This document shows, piece by piece, positions 1 to 6,822 of a DNA stretch of 8,477 nucleotides. Origin of the DNA: an uncultured beta proteobacterium (lineage in GTDB: Bacteria; Pseudomonadota; Gammaproteobacteria; Burkholderiales; Burkholderiaceae_C); the NCBI GenBank assembly GCA_903840825.1, contig CAIMHL010000548.1:1-8477 (forward strand), given 5' to 3'. A program made the position numbers and the translations under genes. The notes beneath the pieces were generated by a model. That model was not told the origin of the DNA. It did not search any database and saw only the letters and a program-made list of their open reading frames with translations. Within the stretch, counting starts at the first letter, position 1; the number at the start of each line of letters is the position of its first letter.

Positions 1-474
1 GGCAACTCCGGTGTGCCGGTGAACCCAAAGTTGTCCCAGCAGCACCCCGAATACCTGGTCAAGCAGTTGCAAGAGTTCAAATCTGGCAAGCGTGCCAACG
101 CCATCATGTCTGGTTTTGCCTCAACTCTGAGCGATGCCGACATGAAAAACATTGCTTACTGGGTGGCTTCCAAGCCGTCAAAGCCCGGTTTTGCGAAAGA
201 CAAAGAACTGGTGTTGCTGGGTGAAAAGATTTACCGTGGCGGCATCTCAGACCGCCAAGTGCCTGCTTGTGCCGGTTGCCACAGCCCCAATGGAGCCGGT
301 ATTCCCTCCCAGTATCCCCGCCTTAGCGGTCAACATGCTGACTACGCTGTTGCTCAGTTGACCGGTTTTCGCGATGGCACCCGCAAGAACAACCTTCAAA
401 TGACACAGGTCGCAGCCAAAATGAACGACCGCGAAATCAAGGCAGTGTCTGATTACATTGCCGGATTACGTTAA
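1..474 (+). CDS. Diheme cytochrome c4-type protein (3' part; 5' end outside window)
   Basis: Class I c-type cytochrome of the c4 family, a periplasmic electron carrier that normally has two heme domains in tandem. The frame is open from base 1, so the GTG at 13 is an internal codon and 157 residues are visible. The first heme-binding CXXCH lies just outside the window: the visible text starts in the stretch that follows it in c4 proteins (GNSGVPVNPKLSQQHPEYL). Met36 is a plausible distal ligand for the first heme. The second domain has C90-A-G-C93-H94 and a probable distal ligand Met134, and ends in the c4-like tail DYIAGLR. The two halves are internally similar (SQQHPEYLVKQLQEFKSGKR against SGQHADYAVAQLTGFRDGTR), as expected for a duplicated domain. 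It lies upstream of the cytochrome c maturation genes in the same direction, and its product is a client of that machinery. Another diheme cytochrome c class is possible but less likely. Confidence 0.9.
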   Translation, partial: GNSGVPVNPKLSQQHPEYLVKQLQEFKSGKRANAIMSGFASTLSDADMKNIAYWVASKPSKPGFAKDKELVLLGEKIYRGGISDRQVPACAGCHSPNGAGIPSQYPRLSGQHADYAVAQLTGFRDGTRKNNLQMTQVAAKMNDREIKAVSDYIAGLR

Positions 475-541
475 CTTAATAAAGCGAATGTTGCCTGACA
501 AGTTTGGTTTTAAGTTGAACTAATTTAACGCAGCAATCCCT

Positions 542-583
542 AAAAAGAGCAGGCCCATTTTTAGATGGCCTGCTCTTTTTTTT
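542..583 (+). terminator. Strong intrinsic terminator after the cytochrome c4-type gene
   Basis: Perfect 14-bp inverted repeat: left arm 542-555 (AAAAAGAGCAGGCC), 11-nt loop, right arm 567-580 (GGCCTGCTCTTTTT). The right arm runs into eight consecutive T residues (576-583). The A-tract on the left arm means the hairpin could also act on the opposite strand. It ends only 20 nt before the resB start codon, so it separates the cytochrome gene from resB unless read-through occurs. Confidence 0.9.
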
Positions 584-603
584 GAGTCAGAGAAAATAAA
601 GAC

Positions 604-2763
604 ATGACAGATTCCACGCAAGGCCTCAGCATCAAATCCGGTTCTTCTGCTCTTCGGGCTACCGTGGAGTTGTTGTCATCCATGCGGTTTTCGATTTCGC
701 TGTTAACCCTGATCTGTATTGCTTCAGTCATAGGCACTGTGCTCAAGCAGCACGAGCCTGTTAACAACTATGTCAACCAATTTGGCCCCTTTTGGGCTGA
801 TGTTTTTGCCCGTGTCAGCCTGTACTCGGTTTATAGCGCTTGGTGGTTTTTGCTGATATTGGCTTTTTTGGTCACCAGTACATCGTTGTGCATTGCGCGC
901 AACACCCCAAAGATCATTGCTGACCTCAAAACCAGCAAAGAAAATATTCGTGCCCAAAGCCTCAAGGCCTTTGGGCACCGGGCTGAAGCCGTACTTGCCG
1001 AAACACCTGAGGCTGCCGCCAGACGCATAGGCCAGTTGCTAGCCGGCGGTGGCTGGAAAGTCAAACTCCAGGAGCGTGCTGTTCCTGGCGCACGAGAGCA
1101 GGGGTGGATGGTGGCTGCCAGAGCAGGTGCCATTAATAAATTGGGCTATATCGCGGCGCACAGCGCAATTGTGCTGGTCTGTTTGGGGGGGCTATTGGAT
1201 GGCGACCTGATCGTTCGGGCTCAAATGCTGTTCAACGGCAAGGAGGCCTACACAGGCGGTGGCATGATTGCCGATGTGAAGCCGCAGCACCGGTTGAGCG
1301 AGAAGAACCCCACGTTCAGGGGTAATTTGCTGGTTACAGAAGGGACGCGGTCGAGTACAGCTGTCGTGACTCAGTCAGACGGCATCCTTATCCAGGACTT
1401 GCCTTTTGCTGTGGAGTTGAAGAAGTTTGTTGTGGAGTACTACTCCACCGGCATGCCCAAGTTGTTCGCCAGCGACATCGTGATTCACGACAACCAAACC
1501 GGTGAAAAAATTCCCGCCAGGGTCGAAGTCAACCACCCGGTGGCTTACAAAGGCGTAGAAATATTTCAGTCTAGTTTTGACGATGGCGGCTCCACCGTCA
1601 AGCTGAAAGGAATTACTTTGAGCGGTGCAGCCCAGCCATTTGAGGTTGAGGGAGTGGTGGGGGGGGCCTCTCAGCTGACGTCCGGCAAAGAGACCCTGAC
1701 GCTGGAGTACACCAAGCTGCGCGTGATCAATGTTGAAAACTTTGCCGGCGATGGCGCGCAAGGTGTGGATGTCCGAAAGGTCGATCTGCGCCAATCTATT
1801 GATGAGCGCATGGGCGCCGCCAACAAAGCGGTTACCAAAAAAGAGTTGCGCAATGTGGGGCCCAGCATCACTTACAAGTTGCGCGATGCTGCTGGACAGG
1901 CCCGTGAATACAACAATTACATGTTGCCGGTGGATATGGGCACAGGTGATCCGATTTTCTTGATGGGGGTTCGGGAGTCGCCTTCGGAGCCCTTTCGTTA
2001 CCTGAGACTGCCTGCCGATGAAAATGATTCGTTGGACGGCTTTTTAAGGTTGCGGGCTGCTTTGGCCGATCCGGCCTTGCGCGGCTTGGCCGTTGGGCGC
2101 TATGTGGCCAGGGCGGTTGATGCAAGCCGGCACGATCTGGTTCAGCCGTTAACGGTCTCGGCTTCTCGAGCCCTTGATTTATTTGCCGGCGCTATGGCGG
2201 GCAAAGAGGGCACCCCTGCGAGTGGTTTACAAGCGGTCTCCGACTTTATTGAAGCCAATGTACCTGAGGCGGAGCGCAGTAAGGCGGGTGACGTACTGAT
2301 CCGTATTTTGAACGGCACCCTGTTTGAATTGGCCCAAATTACCCACGAGCGCGCGGGCCTGAAACCGCTTGAGTTGAACGACAAAACGCAGGGCTTCATG
2401 ACGCAAGCCGTGATCGCACTTAGTGACATTCAGGTTTACCCTGCGCCTATGGTCTTCCAGTTAGCCGACTTCACGCAAATACAAGCCAGTGTTTTTCAGG
2501 TGTCGCGTGCGCCGGGCAAAACCATTGTGTACCTAGGTTGCACCTTGCTGATTTTGGGCGTATTTTCCATGCTCTACATTAGGGAGCGAAGACTTTGGGT
2601 ATGGCTGACCCCGCAGCAAGCCCATGCTGACGGCGTAGCCTCTGAGGCGGATTCACCAAAGACAGTGGCCATGATGGCGCTGTCTACCAACCGGAAAACC
2701 ATGGATGGCGACCATGAATTTGTACAGCTGAAATCAAAGCTTATTGGAATCAAAGATGAATAA
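604..2763 (+). CDS. resB: ResB/Ccs1 family cytochrome c biogenesis protein (System II)
   Basis: 719-residue inner-membrane protein, the Ccs1/ResB half of the System II heme-handling and cytochrome c synthetase complex that works with CcsA. Hydrophobic segments lie at about 28-47, 79-97, 180-199 and 640-658. A large, mostly hydrophilic periplasmic domain of roughly 440 residues sits between the third and fourth segments, as is typical of ResB. The N-terminal block (SSMRFSISLLTLICIASVIG followed by TVLKQHEP and NQFGPFW) is the ResB signature. His186 in the third membrane segment (GYIAAHSAIV) is a candidate for the conserved membrane heme-ligand histidine; that mapping is inferred. A charged cytoplasmic tail of about 60 residues follows the last segment. 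The ATG at 604 is kept because it leaves a short cytosolic lead before the first membrane segment, although the ribosome site before it is weak. The 3' end overlaps the next gene by 8 nt, implying coupled translation with its partner. Confidence 0.95.
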   Translation: MTDSTQGLSIKSGSSALRATVELLSSMRFSISLLTLICIASVIGTVLKQHEPVNNYVNQFGPFWADVFARVSLYSVYSAWWFLLILAFLVTSTSLCIARNTPKIIADLKTSKENIRAQSLKAFGHRAEAVLAETPEAAARRIGQLLAGGGWKVKLQERAVPGAREQGWMVAARAGAINKLGYIAAHSAIVLVCLGGLLDGDLIVRAQMLFNGKEAYTGGGMIADVKPQHRLSEKNPTFRGNLLVTEGTRSSTAVVTQSDGILIQDLPFAVELKKFVVEYYSTGMPKLFASDIVIHDNQTGEKIPARVEVNHPVAYKGVEIFQSSFDDGGSTVKLKGITLSGAAQPFEVEGVVGGASQLTSGKETLTLEYTKLRVINVENFAGDGAQGVDVRKVDLRQSIDERMGAANKAVTKKELRNVGPSITYKLRDAAGQAREYNNYMLPVDMGTGDPIFLMGVRESPSEPFRYLRLPADENDSLDGFLRLRAALADPALRGLAVGRYVARAVDASRHDLVQPLTVSASRALDLFAGAMAGKEGTPASGLQAVSDFIEANVPEAERSKAGDVLIRILNGTLFELAQITHERAGLKPLELNDKTQGFMTQAVIALSDIQVYPAPMVFQLADFTQIQASVFQVSRAPGKTIVYLGCTLLILGVFSMLYIRERRLWVWLTPQQAHADGVASEADSPKTVAMMALSTNRKTMDGDHEFVQLKSKLIGIKDE
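2746..2749 (+). promoter_or_regulatory. Ribosome binding site deciding the ccsA start
   Basis: GGAA inside the end of resB, 6 nt before the ATG at 2756. It supports that ATG over the in-frame TTG at 2744, which has no comparable site upstream. Confidence 0.5.
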
Positions 2764-4111
2764 TACAAGTACCTTTGCTGGCGCACCCGGTGCCGACTCG
2801 GGCAAAACCATCACCTTGAACGAAGGTTATTTCGCTAAGCGCAACGCCTTTGACTGGTTGTTTGCCGTCCTTGTCTTGGTGGGTGGGGTGTTTGCGCTGT
2901 CGAGCTATCACTCAGCCATGGACGAGTATGAGTTGGGCATCTTGGTCGGCGCTATCCCCAGCGTGATCATGATGGGCTGGTTTTGGCGTCCCCTGCGGGT
3001 GCTGATGCTGGCCGTTACTGCTTTTTCACTGCTCGGCGTGGCGTCTTACGAAGGCAGCCTGGCTCGTGCAGACAGCGTGTTTTGGCTCAAGTACTTTCTC
3101 TCCAGCCAATCGGCCATTTTGTGGATGAGCATGTTGTTCTTCATGAGCACTATCTTCTATTGGATCGGCATGTTTTCCCGTAGAGAGGGCGATGCAATGG
3201 CCATCATTGCCTCGCGCCTGCTTTGGGTTGCCGTGGGCATGGCGCTCATTGGAACGATGGTTCGGTGGTATGAGAGTTATCTGTTGGGGGCCGATATCGG
3301 GCACATACCTGTCAGCAACCTCTACGAAGTTTTCGTCATGTTCTGCTGGATGACCGCGCTCTTCTACCTGTACTTTGAAGCACAGTACAAAACCCGCGCA
3401 CTGGGCGCTTTTGTCATGCTGGTGGTGAGTGCTGCTGTGGGCTTTTTGCTTTGGTACACCTTGGTGCGCGGTGCCCATGAAATTCAGCCTTTGGTGCCAG
3501 CTCTCAAGAGCTGGTGGATGAAGCTGCATGTGCCCGCCAACTTTATTGGTTATGGCACGTTTGCGCTGGCAGCCATGGTGGCCTTTGCCTACCTCATCAA
3601 ACAACAAGCCACTGAGACCAAATGGTACAAGTTAGCCCCCCTGTGGCTGCTGGGTATTGTGTTGTGCTTTGAGCCCATCGTTTTCCGGAAATCATCGGCC
3701 ACGGGCATGAGCGATTATTGGGCGGTTTACTTTGGCCTCTCGGCGCTCGCAATTGGTGGTATTTTGCTGGGGCGCCGTCAACTGGCTGCCAAACTGCCTT
3801 CCTTTGAAATTCTAGACGATGTGATGTACAAGTCCATCGCCGTTGGGTTTGCGTTTTTCACCATCGCCACTGTGCTGGGTGCGCTTTGGGCAGCTGAAGC
3901 TTGGGGTGGTTACTGGAGCTGGGACCCTAAGGAGACTTGGGCTTTGATTGTCTGGCTCAACTATGCCGCCTGGTTGCACATGCGCCTGATGAAGGGCTTG
4001 CGTGGCACGGTTGCCGCTTGGTGGGCGCTCTCAGGCTTGGCTGTGACCACCTTTGCCTTCATCGGTGTCAATATGTTTCTTAGCGGTTTGCACAGTTACG
4101 GCACTCTGTAA
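2756..4111 (+). CDS. ccsB: CcsA/ResC (CcsB) cytochrome c maturation protein with WWD heme-handling domain
   Basis: 451-residue polytopic inner-membrane protein, partner of ResB in System II. It carries heme to the outer face of the membrane and helps attach it to CXXCH motifs. The tryptophan-rich WWD motif is intact at 383-395 (WGGYWSWDPKETW). Candidate heme-ligand histidines are His258 (in LHVPANFIGYG), His408 (in AAWLHMRL) and His446 (in LSGLHSYG); equating them with the external and membrane histidines of characterised CcsBA is inferred. About a dozen hydrophobic segments are visible, more than the roughly eight of a minimal CcsA. Extra ones lie in the N-terminal 150 residues and between His258 and the WWD motif (about 292-339). 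ATG 2756 is chosen over TTG 2744 because of the GGAA spaced 6 nt before it. In betaproteobacteria this protein is usually named CcsB, elsewhere CcsA or ResC. Confidence 0.95.
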   Translation: MNNTSTFAGAPGADSGKTITLNEGYFAKRNAFDWLFAVLVLVGGVFALSSYHSAMDEYELGILVGAIPSVIMMGWFWRPLRVLMLAVTAFSLLGVASYEGSLARADSVFWLKYFLSSQSAILWMSMLFFMSTIFYWIGMFSRREGDAMAIIASRLLWVAVGMALIGTMVRWYESYLLGADIGHIPVSNLYEVFVMFCWMTALFYLYFEAQYKTRALGAFVMLVVSAAVGFLLWYTLVRGAHEIQPLVPALKSWWMKLHVPANFIGYGTFALAAMVAFAYLIKQQATETKWYKLAPLWLLGIVLCFEPIVFRKSSATGMSDYWAVYFGLSALAIGGILLGRRQLAAKLPSFEILDDVMYKSIAVGFAFFTIATVLGALWAAEAWGGYWSWDPKETWALIVWLNYAAWLHMRLMKGLRGTVAAWWALSGLAVTTFAFIGVNMFLSGLHSYGTL

Positions 4112-4151
4112 CGACATGGCCAAACGCTGAGTGTCTTCATCACTTTATATC

Positions 4152-4155
4152 GGAA
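4152..4155 (+). promoter_or_regulatory. Ribosome binding site deciding the msrP start
   Basis: GGAA 5 nt before the ATG at 4161. The GTG at 4131 opens the same frame but has no visible ribosome site, and would put ten extra residues before a Tat signal that already has a normal lead. Confidence 0.55.
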
Positions 4156-4160
4156 ACTTC

Positions 4161-5168
4161 ATGCTTATCAAGACTGACCGTCAGGGTGTAAATCACCCGG
4201 TGCCCAGCGAGATCACTGGCAAGGGCGTGTATGAAAACCGCCGTACGCTGATGAAACTCATGGCAGGTGGCGTGGCGGGTGCTGCCTTGGCGTCTTGGGC
4301 GTCGCGCGAAGCGCTTGCCCAAACACCAGGCAACGTAACAAGGCCGGGCAAGCTTGCTGCTTTAACTAGCACCCCGTCCCGCCTAGCGGGTGCCCTCACG
4401 ATGGATAAGCTGACGGATTACAAAGACGCCAGTACCTACAATAATTTCTATGAGTTTGGTACCGACAAGGCCGACCCAGCGCAAAACGCCCACACCTTGA
4501 AAACATCACCCTGGTCGGTTGAGATTGAAGGTCTGGTCAAAAAACCCGGTAAATATGCCTTGGAGGACTTGCTCAAACTAAGTGCCCAAGAGGAGCGCAT
4601 TTACCGCATGCGCTGCGTCGAGGGGTGGTCCATGGTTATTCCTTGGGTGGGTTACTCGCTCAGTGAGCTGATCAAAAAGGTAGAGCCCATGCCGGGCGCC
4701 AAATATGTGGAGTTTGTCACGCTGGCAGACCCTAAAACCATGCCTTTTGTGGGCTCGCGTGTGCTGGAATGGCCCTATGTGGAAGGCCTGCGCATGGATG
4801 AAGCCATGAATCCACTCACCATGCTGACCTTTGGCATGTATGGTGAGGTGTTGCCCAAGCAAAACGGAGCGCCTGTACGCTTGGTGGTGCCTTGGAAATA
4901 TGGCTTCAAAAATGCCAAGAGCCTGGTCAAAATCAGGTTCACCGACAAACAACCTGCCACCGCCTGGAACAAGGCCGCTGCCAACGAATATGGCTTCTAT
5001 TCCAACGTCAACCCCAACGTCGATCACCCCCGCTGGAGCCAGGCCACTGAGCGGCGCATTGGGGAAGACGGCTTGTTTGCCAAGAAGCGAAAAACCCTGA
5101 TGTTTAATGGCTACGAAGCGCAGGTAGGGCAGCTTTACACAGGCATGGACCTCAAGCAATTCATTTGA
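4161..5168 (+). CDS. msrP: MsrP (YedY), periplasmic protein-methionine-sulfoxide reductase, molybdopterin subunit
   Basis: 335-residue molybdenum-cofactor enzyme that reduces methionine sulfoxide in oxidised envelope proteins, receiving electrons from MsrQ. The start gives the family-typical MLI opening and then the PSEIT segment. A twin-arginine signal follows: R27-R28 in NRRTLMK, hydrophobic stretch about 33-47, likely cleavage after ALA53, so the protein is exported folded with its cofactor. Cys152 in the RMRCVEGWSMVIPW motif is the expected molybdenum-ligating cysteine of the sulfite-oxidase fold. Further family blocks are KYVEFVTLAD, GAPVRLVVPWKYGFK and, near the C-terminus, TGMDLKQFI. 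Length is normal for the family. It starts 49 nt after ccsA with no terminator between them, so it may be co-transcribed, and it is followed by its partner msrQ. Confidence 0.96.
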   Translation: MLIKTDRQGVNHPVPSEITGKGVYENRRTLMKLMAGGVAGAALASWASREALAQTPGNVTRPGKLAALTSTPSRLAGALTMDKLTDYKDASTYNNFYEFGTDKADPAQNAHTLKTSPWSVEIEGLVKKPGKYALEDLLKLSAQEERIYRMRCVEGWSMVIPWVGYSLSELIKKVEPMPGAKYVEFVTLADPKTMPFVGSRVLEWPYVEGLRMDEAMNPLTMLTFGMYGEVLPKQNGAPVRLVVPWKYGFKNAKSLVKIRFTDKQPATAWNKAAANEYGFYSNVNPNVDHPRWSQATERRIGEDGLFAKKRKTLMFNGYEAQVGQLYTGMDLKQFI

Positions 5169-5182
5169 GGTCTGACGCTGCT

Positions 5183-5187
5183 AGAGG
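5183..5187 (+). promoter_or_regulatory. Ribosome binding site deciding the msrQ start
   Basis: AGAGG 10 nt before the GTG at 5198. The in-frame TTG at 5165, which overlaps the msrP stop codon, has no ribosome site. Confidence 0.45.
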
Positions 5188-5197
5188 CTGTAACTCC

Positions 5198-5815
5198 GTG
5201 CGCCCCCGATCGCTTTTGCTGAATCCAGGGGCTAAGCCTTTGGTCTTCGGCCTGTGCGTGCTGCCCTTTTTCTGGCTCCTGTATGCCGCAGTGAATCAGC
5301 AACTAGGCGCCAACCCAGCCGAAGCCCTGATCCGAGCCACCGGCGACTGGACTTTGCGCTTTTTGTGCCTAGCGCTGGCAGTAACGCCCCTGAGAACGCT
5401 CACAAACACCCCTGCTTTGGCCCGTTTCAGAAGGATGCTGGGTTTGTTTGTCTACTTTTACGTTGTCTTGCATGCCCTTAGCTACAGCGGGTTTGACATG
5501 GGTTTTGAGGTGGCCGATATTGCCCGCGACATCGTTAAACGGCCGTTCATCTTGGTCGGATTTTCAGCCTTGGTGCTGCTCACGCCGCTGGCACTGACCT
5601 CTTTTAACCGGGCTATCAAGGCCTTGGGGGCCAAACGCTGGCAGCGCTTGCACCAGTCGATCTACCCTGTGGCAGCCTTGGCTATCCTGCATTTTTTCTG
5701 GATGCGTGCCGGAAAAAACAACTTTGCGGAAGTATTTGTCTACGCTGCGGTGCTGGGGGTGTTGCTGGGCTGGCGGGTGGTGGCTTTTTTCAAGAAAAAA
5801 CGGCTTAATGCATGA
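5198..5815 (+). CDS. msrQ: MsrQ (YedZ), heme b membrane subunit of the MsrPQ system
   Basis: 205-residue inner-membrane flavocytochrome of the ferric-reductase-like family, which passes electrons from the cytoplasmic/quinone side to MsrP in the periplasm. About six hydrophobic segments are visible, starting with LVFGLCVLPFFWLLYAAV. The family block ATGDWTLRFLCLALAVTPLR is intact. Histidines at 92 (YVVLHALSY), 152 (WQRLHQSIYP) and 165 (LAILHFFW) fall one residue from the heme-ligand positions 91, 151 and 164 recalled for the E. coli protein, which supports both the function and the GTG start. Starting at TTG 5165 would add 11 residues with no ribosome site. The gene follows msrP by 29 nt, the usual operon arrangement. 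It ends in a basic tail, FFKKKRLNA. Confidence 0.94.
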   Translation: MRPRSLLLNPGAKPLVFGLCVLPFFWLLYAAVNQQLGANPAEALIRATGDWTLRFLCLALAVTPLRTLTNTPALARFRRMLGLFVYFYVVLHALSYSGFDMGFEVADIARDIVKRPFILVGFSALVLLTPLALTSFNRAIKALGAKRWQRLHQSIYPVAALAILHFFWMRAGKNNFAEVFVYAAVLGVLLGWRVVAFFKKKRLNA

Positions 5816-5863
5816 GGTGCTTGGGCGGAGAACTTGCCTGTGACCCCTAAGGCAGCGAGACCG

Positions 5864-5892
5864 GCGACAAGATATCTTATTGTGATTAAAAT
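5864..5892 (+). promoter_or_regulatory. Candidate sigma-70 promoter for the Xre regulator
   Basis: GCGACA (5864-5869, four of six matches to TTGACA), a 17-nt spacer, then TAAAAT (5887-5892, five of six matches to TATAAT). It lies in the AT-rich gap between msrQ and the regulator, with transcription expected to begin about 30 nt before the ATG at 5931. Found by eye only. Confidence 0.4.
5869..5878. promoter_or_regulatory. 10-bp palindrome in the promoter spacer, candidate operator
   Basis: AAGATATCTT is a perfect palindrome placed between the candidate -35 and -10 elements. Binding here would block RNA polymerase. HipB-like antitoxins commonly repress their own promoter through palindromic operators, so autorepression by the gene just downstream is a reasonable inference. 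A 10-bp AT-rich palindrome can also occur by chance. Confidence 0.3.
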
Positions 5893-5930
5893 TACATGCA
5901 TTGAAAGTTTAAAAGTAGTTAACGCCTGCC

Positions 5931-6272
5931 ATGCTTGACTTTAGCCTTTCTTCCTTTGATGAAATCGCCTGTGAGCTGGGTGCCCGGCTCAAGGCCTTGC
6001 GTCTGGCCCAAGGGTTGCAGCAAACCGAACTGGCCACGCGCGCCAGGGTCTCGCGCTTCGTGGTTCAAGAGCTTGAAGGTTCGGGCAAATGCACCCTCGT
6101 GTCCATGTTGCGCATCTTGCAGGCGCTTGGACGCGAATCCGAGTTGCAGAGCCTCTTTGTGCGGCAGGTAGGCACGATTGCGCAAATGGAGCAGGCCGAA
6201 GGTCCCCAGCGCGTGCGCGCACCCAGAAAACACACCCGCCAAAGTGGGGCCGCCGTGGTGACCAAGCCATGA
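5931..6272 (+). CDS. HipB-like Xre-family DNA-binding protein (antitoxin-type)
   Basis: 113-residue protein with a lambda-repressor-like helix-turn-helix at about 16-75. The block LGARLKALRLAQGLQQTELA is helix 1 into helix 2, and ARVSRFVVQELEGSGKCTL covers the recognition helix and turn. LVSMLRILQALG is the closing helix seen in HipB-type antitoxins. The C-terminal 40 or so residues are basic and glutamine-rich, probably a flexible tail. No good ribosome site precedes ATG 5931, but no better start is seen. Its stop overlaps the next start codon (ATGA, 6269-6272), the classic coupling of a hipB-like antitoxin to a hipA-like kinase toxin. That partner is broken here (6269-6348), so this looks like an orphaned antitoxin or solo repressor, likely regulating itself. 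Confidence 0.8.
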   Translation: MLDFSLSSFDEIACELGARLKALRLAQGLQQTELATRARVSRFVVQELEGSGKCTLVSMLRILQALGRESELQSLFVRQVGTIAQMEQAEGPQRVRAPRKHTRQSGAAVVTKP

Positions 6273-6348
6273 AAAAAGTCTTCGTTTATTACGAGGGTTG
6301 GGGTGAGCGCTGGTTGCGATCGAGGCCAATGCCGGGTGGCTCAAATGA
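6269..6348 (+). pseudogene. Remnant of a HipA-type kinase toxin gene
   Basis: The frame starting at ATG 6269 encodes MKKVFVYYEGWGERW (to 6313), which resembles the N-terminal strand of HipA-type serine/threonine kinases (V-x-Y-E-G-W-G-E-x-W, normally followed by LGTLAD). After the Trp the similarity stops and the frame closes at TGA 6368-6370 with an unrelated tail. In another frame, 6313-6348 reads VAIEANAGWLK and then stops. This resembles the extreme C-terminal helix of HipA proteins (E. coli HipA has VEAVESNVLRLH near its end, from memory). The simplest reading is an internal deletion of more than 1 kb that left the first 15 and the last 11 or so codons. The N-terminal match is good; the C-terminal match is short and tentative. 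No functional kinase can be made. Confidence 0.6.
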
Positions 6349-6636
6349 GCACCGCACGCCCCCCGTCTGAGCTGATACCTCGATCCAGACCGCGTTTAGC
6401 AAGCGCAATAAATTCTCCGTAGTGCCGCTCAATTTTGATGCTGTGGAATTACTGGCCCGTCATGGATAGCTAACTTTCTCTAAAGCAGATCTTCTGAATT
6501 GAACGTCAGCAATGAGGGGAATGAAATTCGGGTTTGCAGCGATTCCGGTCTTAGGGTTTGAGTCCGCGAATGTCTCCTTCTGCCAGGAGTCGACGTCCAG
6601 CGGTGGCACCCGATGGGCTCCAAGAGGCTGGTTGCG

Positions 6637-6650
6637 GTCGCTGAAGCGAC
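6637..6650. repeat. Small hairpin (GTCGC-TGAA-GCGAC)
   Basis: Perfect 5-bp stem with a 4-nt loop inside the geneless stretch. There is no following T-run, so it is not an intrinsic terminator. It may be part of a dispersed repeat. Confidence 0.35.
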
Positions 6651-6808
6651 GAACTGGGATGCCGGGAATGCCGCGACTGCGGTCATATGGGCTTGTGATC
6701 TGACAGCCCCAAAGCTGCCGTTGGCGAGCAGGTATCGACTGGCAGCACTTTTGGAAATTTTTCGTCAAATCGAACACCTTCGTTTGACCGGGACCGTTTG
6801 CTCACATA

Positions 6809-6822
6809 CTGCCTCAGGGCAG
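6809..6822. repeat. Small hairpin (CTGCC-TCAG-GGCAG)
   Basis: Perfect 5-bp stem with a 4-nt loop inside the geneless stretch, with no T-run on either side. Of unknown significance. Confidence 0.25.

Noticed and set aside
3026..3607. 193-codon open frame opposite ccsB
   Set aside because: It is the antisense shadow of a strongly supported membrane-protein gene; its His/Gln-rich composition is typical of such artefacts.
4578..5159. 193-codon open frame opposite msrP
   Set aside because: It is an antisense shadow of msrP, which carries the complete family signature.
6460..6777. 105-codon open frame on the minus strand
   Set aside because: Its translation matches no family I know, it overlaps competing frames on both strands, and it has no clear ribosome site. 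It is more likely part of degenerate or repeat DNA.
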